Positions 18,301-22,131 of a stretch of 22,131 bases of DNA are shown here, one piece after another. The stretch is from Flavobacteriaceae bacterium UBA6268 (GTDB lineage: Bacteria; Bacteroidota; Bacteroidia; Flavobacteriales; Flavobacteriaceae), in NCBI GenBank assembly GCA_002440705.1, contig DJVA01000103.1, forward strand, positions 1-22,131. The letters are read 5' to 3'. Below the pieces are notes generated by a model, which saw only the letters and a list, made by a program, of their open reading frames with translations, was not told the DNA's origin and made no database searches. The position numbers and the translations under genes are program-made. Numbering within the stretch: position 1 is the stretch's first letter; the number at the start of each line of letters is the position of its first letter.

Positions 18301-18551
18301 GTGCAAAACATGCCGAAGCGAGCGAAGTGATTTTGAATGTTTCTCTCACAGACAATCTAGCTATGATGCAGCTTTTGGATAACGGTAAAGGGTTTTTGCC
18401 AAATGCTGTAGATGAAGGAAGGGGGCTTCGGAATATGAAATTGCGCTGTCTGCGAATAGGAGCGCTATTAACCGTAGAATCCTCCAACGGCAGTACAAAA
18501 ATCCAAGTGAGTGCTATTCCGATTTTGGAAACCAGAAACGCTTTGCAATGA
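15396..18551 (+). CDS. Two-component sensor histidine kinase with beta-propeller sensor and Y_Y_Y domain
   Basis: The 1051-residue product has a signal peptide (residues 1-19). Many Reg_prop units follow from about 25 to 700, of the type D(S/K)xGxLW(V/I)GTxxGL, expected to build two seven-bladed periplasmic propellers. A Y_Y_Y-like Ig domain lies near 720-790 (YYENSIRLQYSVLDF ... YNLPPGSYELIL). A membrane helix spans about 801-823. The kinase core is of the HisKA_3 (NarX/DesK) type: H855 in FHDELGSKVTKLSM, ATPase N box EAMHNCAKHAEA with N968, G box DNGKGF with D995, and GRGLRNM. It has no receiver or output domain of its own. The partner is the LuxR-type regulator whose ATG lies one base after this TGA. 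The ligand is unknown. Confidence 0.94.
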   Translation: MTVRFFLIVFLLGLKLGHAQLYEVTRYADDNGLPSRIVHDVVQDSLGYLWVAGNNGLYKFDGSTFHSYYAKLNDTSGLRSNKINKLIASKDQRLWIGTPSGLHVLERDSIRYVSLASRKRENQNHVITLFEDSRGAIWVGTYEGFFRIDPISNTASEFPEIQNVAQEAASVWGVSEDSEGNIWIGRGDASPLIYDPQTGTFRLVKVLLEMSEIPEDLILFEFVEFEPGLFLIESSNGLLKGVLQGDNKLIVDYFYTPEGKPASTNFIYKVLVDSQGSIWTATWKYYCRKFVLKDGFLVEVALQGTKDFDKMSNFSRSVFEDAQKNIWMPNSNGLFKFSKAGDRISVFPPPHLENCLENVSIYSILEDKKNRFWINTPSHLYRINKRDILEGKCPTKYLAFDDEKFQLARDMIIDSQNRLWISGQGGISISQLDFNDEPGPFFHLNVPKGLPHLWSYEVLEENPQTFWVGNYHRLLKITFEEDNFRAPKITTFDSSPDRADALINSYSLQLAKDRNGQLWVGTFSGLSKLQSEEDGGHFKNYSSVFGKADHLSNNSIKRIFVDSQGRIWIGTQEGLNLYQETDDSFLQFGRQEGLPSEYILGIAEDSQSYLWVTTTNGVFRGIYNASMQGFVHIEYFHTKDGLADNISNRNALYIDKEDNVFIGSSKGISVLNPLKAVQEVRPFHLGVTTLECIQQKETGFVSILDRMKDETLHLSYYENSIRLQYSVLDFTQPKFNQYRHKFLPLNEDWIYTENDSKLTYYNLPPGSYELILDGQNNQGIWKETPIKLTLFIAPPFWKSDWALTVYVVFGLALIVMLYMLRIRKRVRELEQETRLEKALIRERELLRNQNAADFHDELGSKVTKLSMYLTLVERNLQENADTASWLGKMRDTIKELSGSFRDLLWVIDPQKDTLGDTIIRLRDFGEDLFQTTETNFRCSGFQDILLAVNIDPQTKKQLIMVFKEAMHNCAKHAEASEVILNVSLTDNLAMMQLLDNGKGFLPNAVDEGRGLRNMKLRCLRIGALLTVESSNGSTKIQVSAIPILETRNALQ

Positions 18552-18552
18552 A

Positions 18553-19188
18553 ATGAAAAACGTCTTGAACGATAAAATACACATAGCCATTGTTGAGGAT
18601 GATCCGGAAATCCGCCAAACCCTTAGCCTTATCATCGATGGCTCCCAAGGGTTTGTTTGCAAACACGTTTTTCCAGATGGGGAATCTGCCATTAAAGGAA
18701 TCAAGGATATTCCTGTGGATGTGGTGCTTATGGATATTGATTTGCCAGGAATTTCGGGTATCGAAGCTACTCGACTCATGAAAAGGGAGCATCCCAAAAT
18801 GGATTTTATCATGCTTACGGTTCAAAGTGACGACGATTCGATTTTTGAATCCCTTTGCGTGGGGGCTTCTGGCTATTTGTTGAAAGATACCAATCCAGCA
18901 GACTTGTTAGTGCACATCCGTGAAGTTTTTGAAGGAGGCTCACCCATGAGCAGCCAAATTGCAAGACGCATCATCAATTCCTTTCGAATCATTGAAAACC
19001 CGCTTTCCGATCGAGAAACCGAAGTGCTCAAAAATCTCAGTAAGGGATTCAACTACAAGGAAATTGCTGAGGAAATGTATTTGAGCCCACATACTGTAAA
19101 AACCCATATCAAAAATATCTACGGAAAGCTTCATGTGAACAACCGAGCCGAGGCTATTTACAAGGCCATCAAACAAAAATTGATATAA
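18553..19188 (+). CDS. LuxR/NarL-family response regulator
   Basis: The 212-residue product has a receiver domain with acidic E15, D16 and D17, phosphoacceptor D61 in LMDIDLPG, T89 and K111 (YLLKDT). A LuxR-type helix-turn-helix occupies about 148-205: LSDRETEVLKNLSKG, then YKEIAEEMYLSPHTVKTHIKNIYGKL. All residues needed for phosphorylation are present. The ATG at 18553 follows the kinase TGA by one base, so translation is probably coupled. A GTG at 18511 inside the kinase gene would add 14 unrelated residues and is rejected. It is the obvious partner of the propeller kinase. NarL-type regulators bind short inverted repeats, which fits the AATACCCCAT boxes on both sides. Confidence 0.95.
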   Translation: MKNVLNDKIHIAIVEDDPEIRQTLSLIIDGSQGFVCKHVFPDGESAIKGIKDIPVDVVLMDIDLPGISGIEATRLMKREHPKMDFIMLTVQSDDDSIFESLCVGASGYLLKDTNPADLLVHIREVFEGGSPMSSQIARRIINSFRIIENPLSDRETEVLKNLSKGFNYKEIAEEMYLSPHTVKTHIKNIYGKLHVNNRAEAIYKAIKQKLI

Positions 19189-19236
19189 ATACCCCATATG
19201 AGCGATTGACGAAAGCATCTGTTTGTCAGACTTTTG
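19188..19236 (+). promoter_or_regulatory. OmpA-like gene promoter with AATACCCCAT box
   Basis: AATACCCCAT is at 19188-19197, overlapping the last base of the regulator stop codon. Thirty-one bases downstream is GACTTTTG (19229-19236), a -7 element with one mismatch, ending 28 nt before the ATG at 19265. The right half of the box (GAGCGAT) is a degenerate version of AGGGGAT at the kinase promoter. Confidence 0.5.
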
Positions 19237-19264
19237 CGATGTATTAATCATAAATAATCTGACA

Positions 19265-20479
19265 ATGAAAAGCCTTACTTTAACAAAAATCACTTTTGCC
19301 CTTTTGTTTTCCCTTCTAATGACTGCCAGTTATGGACAAGACGTCAAAGGAATCGTGAAACGGAAATTAAAGAAACGCGCTAATGACAATATCGAGAAAA
19401 CGGTCGATGAAGGATTGGATGCCATTGAGGGAAAAAACCCAGATGTGGTAGGACAGGGCCCCAATGGCGATATTGTAATTGTTTCCAGGGATGAAGAAGG
19501 AAACAATGCTCCCTTGATGAATTTTATTCACCCCGGGACTGCTATTTTTGTGGATGACTTCAATATTGAAAAGCCAACAGAGTTTCCCTCTAAATGGACC
19601 CAAATGGATGGCACATTCCAAAATGCACAAGCCTTGAACAACGGTCAAAAAGACGGTATGGTAGAAGTGCTAACCAACAAAGGGACCATGCGTCCTACCA
19701 TTGTTGGGGATAGGTATCTTGGCCATGACTTTAAATTGGAAATGCAGGTATATTTTCACAACATGGGGAATGAACAGTATATATTCAAACTAAAGAATAC
19801 CGATAATATCTATACCAATCACGAAGTCCGTGTAGGAAATGGTATTATGTGGAATGGATCGGAAGCAATTTCCAGAATGCCTGAAGGACTTTGGGGTTCT
19901 GGGTGGCATACCATTCAACTATCCTTTAATCGAGGAAATTTGAAAGGTTATTTGGATGGTATCATGTTGATAAACGACCCCGATATTACTACGAATCCAG
20001 ACTACGTAAAAGATTTCTTCACGCATTTGGAAGTAAATGTACTCTCGCCCTCCTCCAATGCCAATCCACGTAAACCAGGGCGCATCACCTATTTTGCTAT
20101 CGGCGGGAAGGGCCACGACCTTTATAATGCTTTGAAAAGCGAAGGGAAATTGGTTATGAACAACATCAATTTCGAAGTGAATTCTTACATTATCAATCCT
20201 AGCTCATATGGGGTATTGGATGAAATCGCTGGAATGATGAATGCCTATCGGGAAATCAACCTAAGTGTTCAGGGGCATACCGATTCTGATGGAACCAATG
20301 AGTTCAATCAAACGCTTTCCGAAAACCGGGCGAAGGCAGTGGTGGATTATTTAGTTAAAAAAGGGATTTCGGGTAAACGCCTTTCCAGTATGGGGTATGG
20401 AGAAAAGAAACCTATCGATCCCACTAGTTCTGAAATGGCCAAAGCTAAAAATAGGCGGGTGGAGTTTGTGTTGCAATAA
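19265..20479 (+). CDS. Secreted OmpA-family protein with lectin-like middle domain
   Basis: The 404-residue product has a signal peptide with cleavage near SYGQ (about residue 23). A lysine-rich helical stretch follows (KGIVKRKLKKRANDNIEK). A beta-rich region at about 80-285 resembles a concanavalin/LamG-like jelly roll (DDFNIE ... PSKWTQMDGTF ... HTIQLSFNRGNLKGYLDG). Residues 299-404 form an OmpA peptidoglycan-binding domain: INFEVNSYIINP, QGHTDSDGTNEFNQTLSENRA with D340 and R355 in the positions used to bind diaminopimelate, and KNRRVEFVLQ. It probably sits in the outer membrane or periplasm, holding the cell wall. The TTG further upstream (19223) is rejected because the ATG opens a proper signal peptide. 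Its promoter box links it to the preceding two-component system. Confidence 0.88.
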   Translation: MKSLTLTKITFALLFSLLMTASYGQDVKGIVKRKLKKRANDNIEKTVDEGLDAIEGKNPDVVGQGPNGDIVIVSRDEEGNNAPLMNFIHPGTAIFVDDFNIEKPTEFPSKWTQMDGTFQNAQALNNGQKDGMVEVLTNKGTMRPTIVGDRYLGHDFKLEMQVYFHNMGNEQYIFKLKNTDNIYTNHEVRVGNGIMWNGSEAISRMPEGLWGSGWHTIQLSFNRGNLKGYLDGIMLINDPDITTNPDYVKDFFTHLEVNVLSPSSNANPRKPGRITYFAIGGKGHDLYNALKSEGKLVMNNINFEVNSYIINPSSYGVLDEIAGMMNAYREINLSVQGHTDSDGTNEFNQTLSENRAKAVVDYLVKKGISGKRLSSMGYGEKKPIDPTSSEMAKAKNRRVEFVLQ

Positions 20480-20499
20480 TTCGAAGTTTAACGGCACAA

Positions 20500-20527
20500 A
20501 AAAAGCCTTCAAATTTGAAGGCTTTTT
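20500..20527. terminator. Bidirectional terminator, perfect 28-bp palindrome
   Basis: The palindrome AAAAAGCCTTCAAA plus its exact complement forms a 14-pair hairpin with A-run and T-run ends. It lies between the convergent OmpA-like and beta-helix lipoprotein genes and can serve both. Confidence 0.88.
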
Positions 20528-20547
20528 AAGGTTTGTTTTGAAAAAAA

Positions 20548-22095
20548 TCAATCCTCAATAGGAAACACCGTACTCTCATAAGCACCAGCATCTGGGGCGG
20601 TGGCGCTGCGCAGGATCCCACTTAAATCGAAGGGTACTTGTGCCGAAACCGAGGGGTCGGCAATGTCTTCAGCTCCAGAGGTTCCTGTTTCAATATTGTA
20701 ATTATTGAGGGTTACTTCCTGAAATGAAGGGTCCTGGTTAAAGGTACAGCTGGTATACAAGCTGGCATTACTGAAGTTGTAATCGGGATTGCCTTCAAAA
20801 TTACCTTGTGGATCTTCAAAACGAATCAGGGAATGGTTGAAATTGAAATTAAAGGCAGCCCCTGCTTCCTTAGCCAAGCCCAGTTCGCGCTGTTCACTTC
20901 CGTAAATAATGCAATTGTTGAAATTGGCTTCCTCCAGATCGGCAATCAGCAATTCACCTTCACTCACCTGTAAAAAATTATCCAAAGTTACCGATGGAAA
21001 GCTTCTGAAGCTGTTCACCCAATAATTCCCAAAGGTACAATGGTTGAAGGTATAACGCCCACCCAAGGAACAGGCCAAAACCGATTGCCCCGCATTGGCA
21101 ATGACCATATTTTCGGCATAGACGTCGCCTGTTCGTGCCAACAATCCTACGTTGGAACTGTTATAAATTTCCACATTGTTAAGGGTAAGGGTCCGATCCC
21201 CATCGTTACCTTCCATCAAGAGTCCTACGATGCCATTTTTAATGGTTGTGTAGCTCAATTCGTTGTTGGTGCTGCCGTTGGTTAACCAAATGGTTCCCCA
21301 TTGACCGGGGATATCGGAGAAGCTGGGTTCGAGGCGATCGCCTTCAAACACAATCTGATTCTCCATGAGTTCGGGGTCGCTACTGGGTGCCCCATTGGCT
21401 TTGAACGACGCTGTATTGGCTACCAAAATCCCACTACCCGAATGAAAATGGATTCTGGCTCCGGGTTGTACATTCAGGGTTTTGCCAGCCGCAACTGCAG
21501 CATAGCCATAGATTACGTAGGGTTTATCGTTCGTGAAAGTTAGTTCGCTATCGTCCAAGAAAAAACCATAAATGAGTAATGGTTCTTCTGCAGTACCCAA
21601 ATTGAGGGTTTCGGTGGTACCGTCGGGATACTTTTCGGGAAAAAGGAAAACCGCGTCCTGGATAAGGGTGACCAATTCTACTTTTTGCTCGTTGGCCCCG
21701 CTGTCAAAAACAATCTGGTCCGTATACAGGAATTGGGTGTTGTTGGTTTGGGTTGTGACATCGACGGTGGTTTCAATGAAGATGAAAATACTGTCTTTGG
21801 CCATAATCTGTACATTTTCGAAAACCTTTCCCGGAATGCCATCTACGTTCAAACGGTAGTTTGAATTTTCTCCTTGTCCCAAACGCACCGAGGGAATGTT
21901 AATGTCCTCGCTGCTGCGGTTGTATACCTTAAGGTTATAGGTGCTGGAGCCTATGTTGGAAAAAACGGTGTCCAGGAAAATGGTGTCTTTTGAAAATTCA
22001 AGATTTCCGGTACTGGGAGTGGTTTCAAAATCGTTCCGGCAAGAACTCCACAGCAAAACCGCGCTAATTACCAAAAGACCATATACGTACTTCAT
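20548..22095 (-). CDS. Lipoprotein with right-handed beta-helix domain
   Basis: The 515-residue product starts with a lipoprotein signal peptide ending LLWSSC (C19), with an unusual tryptophan at the -3 position of the lipobox. An Ig-like N-terminal domain follows, with GNLEFSKDTIFLDTVFSNIGSSTYNLKVYN at the start of the mature chain (about 30-60). From about 190 to 430 the chain shows beta-helix rungs with Asn, Gly and small hydrophobic residues (GKTLNVQPGARIHFHSGSG; YTTIKNGIVGLLMEGN; NNVEIYNSSNVGLLA). The end, ATAPDAGAYES, is common in Bacteroidota proteins with parallel beta-helices. It is probably exposed on the outer membrane. No catalytic residues can be assigned. A weak -7-like TATATTTT lies 17 nt upstream of the ATG. 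Confidence 0.87.
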   Translation of the reverse strand: MKYVYGLLVISAVLLWSSCRNDFETTPSTGNLEFSKDTIFLDTVFSNIGSSTYNLKVYNRSSEDINIPSVRLGQGENSNYRLNVDGIPGKVFENVQIMAKDSIFIFIETTVDVTTQTNNTQFLYTDQIVFDSGANEQKVELVTLIQDAVFLFPEKYPDGTTETLNLGTAEEPLLIYGFFLDDSELTFTNDKPYVIYGYAAVAAGKTLNVQPGARIHFHSGSGILVANTASFKANGAPSSDPELMENQIVFEGDRLEPSFSDIPGQWGTIWLTNGSTNNELSYTTIKNGIVGLLMEGNDGDRTLTLNNVEIYNSSNVGLLARTGDVYAENMVIANAGQSVLACSLGGRYTFNHCTFGNYWVNSFRSFPSVTLDNFLQVSEGELLIADLEEANFNNCIIYGSEQRELGLAKEAGAAFNFNFNHSLIRFEDPQGNFEGNPDYNFSNASLYTSCTFNQDPSFQEVTLNNYNIETGTSGAEDIADPSVSAQVPFDLSGILRSATAPDAGAYESTVFPIED

Positions 22096-22131
22096 GCAAG
22101 TAATTTTTTGTAAAAATATAACTTTTTATGA

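Overview
The window looks like a chromosomal segment of a marine-type Flavobacteriaceae bacterium (phylum Bacteroidota). The evidence is the moderate-to-low G+C, the near absence of Shine-Dalgarno sequences, recurring TAnnTTTG-like -7 promoter elements, Bacteroidota-style lipoproteins, a one-protein hybrid sensor kinase with an AraC output domain, a beta-propeller sensor kinase, and a bacillithiol-type YtxJ protein. I see no rRNA, tRNA, CRISPR array, insertion sequence or prophage structure. All genes look intact except clpB, which runs off the left edge. No gap between genes exceeds about 215 bp.

Layout. (1) 1-4860, minus strand: the N-terminal five-sixths of the ClpB disaggregase, preceded by a hybrid two-component regulator (periplasmic TPRs, membrane segment, kinase, receiver, AraC DNA-binding domain). 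(2) 4988-8578, plus strand: a 1196-residue secreted surface fibre protein, divergent from the hybrid regulator. It has two duplicated modules, 26 short beta-roll repeats and a C-terminal S74 self-cleaving chaperone domain. (3) 8793-10908: a DUF1003 membrane protein, a CorA-type Mg2+ channel on the opposite strand, and the small redox protein YtxJ. (4) 10936-15309: an unknown lipoprotein and fumarylacetoacetase on the minus strand, and divergently glyA (serine hydroxymethyltransferase) with a GNAT acetyltransferase. (5) 15396-20479, plus strand: a propeller-type sensor kinase, its LuxR/NarL-type response regulator starting one base after the kinase stop, and a secreted OmpA-like protein. (6) 20548-22095, minus strand: a beta-helix lipoprotein.

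The most interesting signal is regulatory. The sensor kinase gene and the OmpA-like gene carry the same 10-bp sequence AATACCCCAT, inside a longer degenerate match, at nearly identical distances from their candidate -7 elements (30 and 31 bp) and start codons (66 and 67 bp). I infer that it is the binding site of the response regulator encoded between them. That would make the three genes a self-regulated module in which a propeller sensor controls a cell-envelope protein. Other points to check are a pair of GACAnnnTGnC boxes upstream of clpB, and the surface fibre next to a divergently transcribed sensor that could be its regulator. Most genes are otherwise ordinary housekeeping or envelope genes, and I found nothing that I can call a clearly undescribed multi-gene system.
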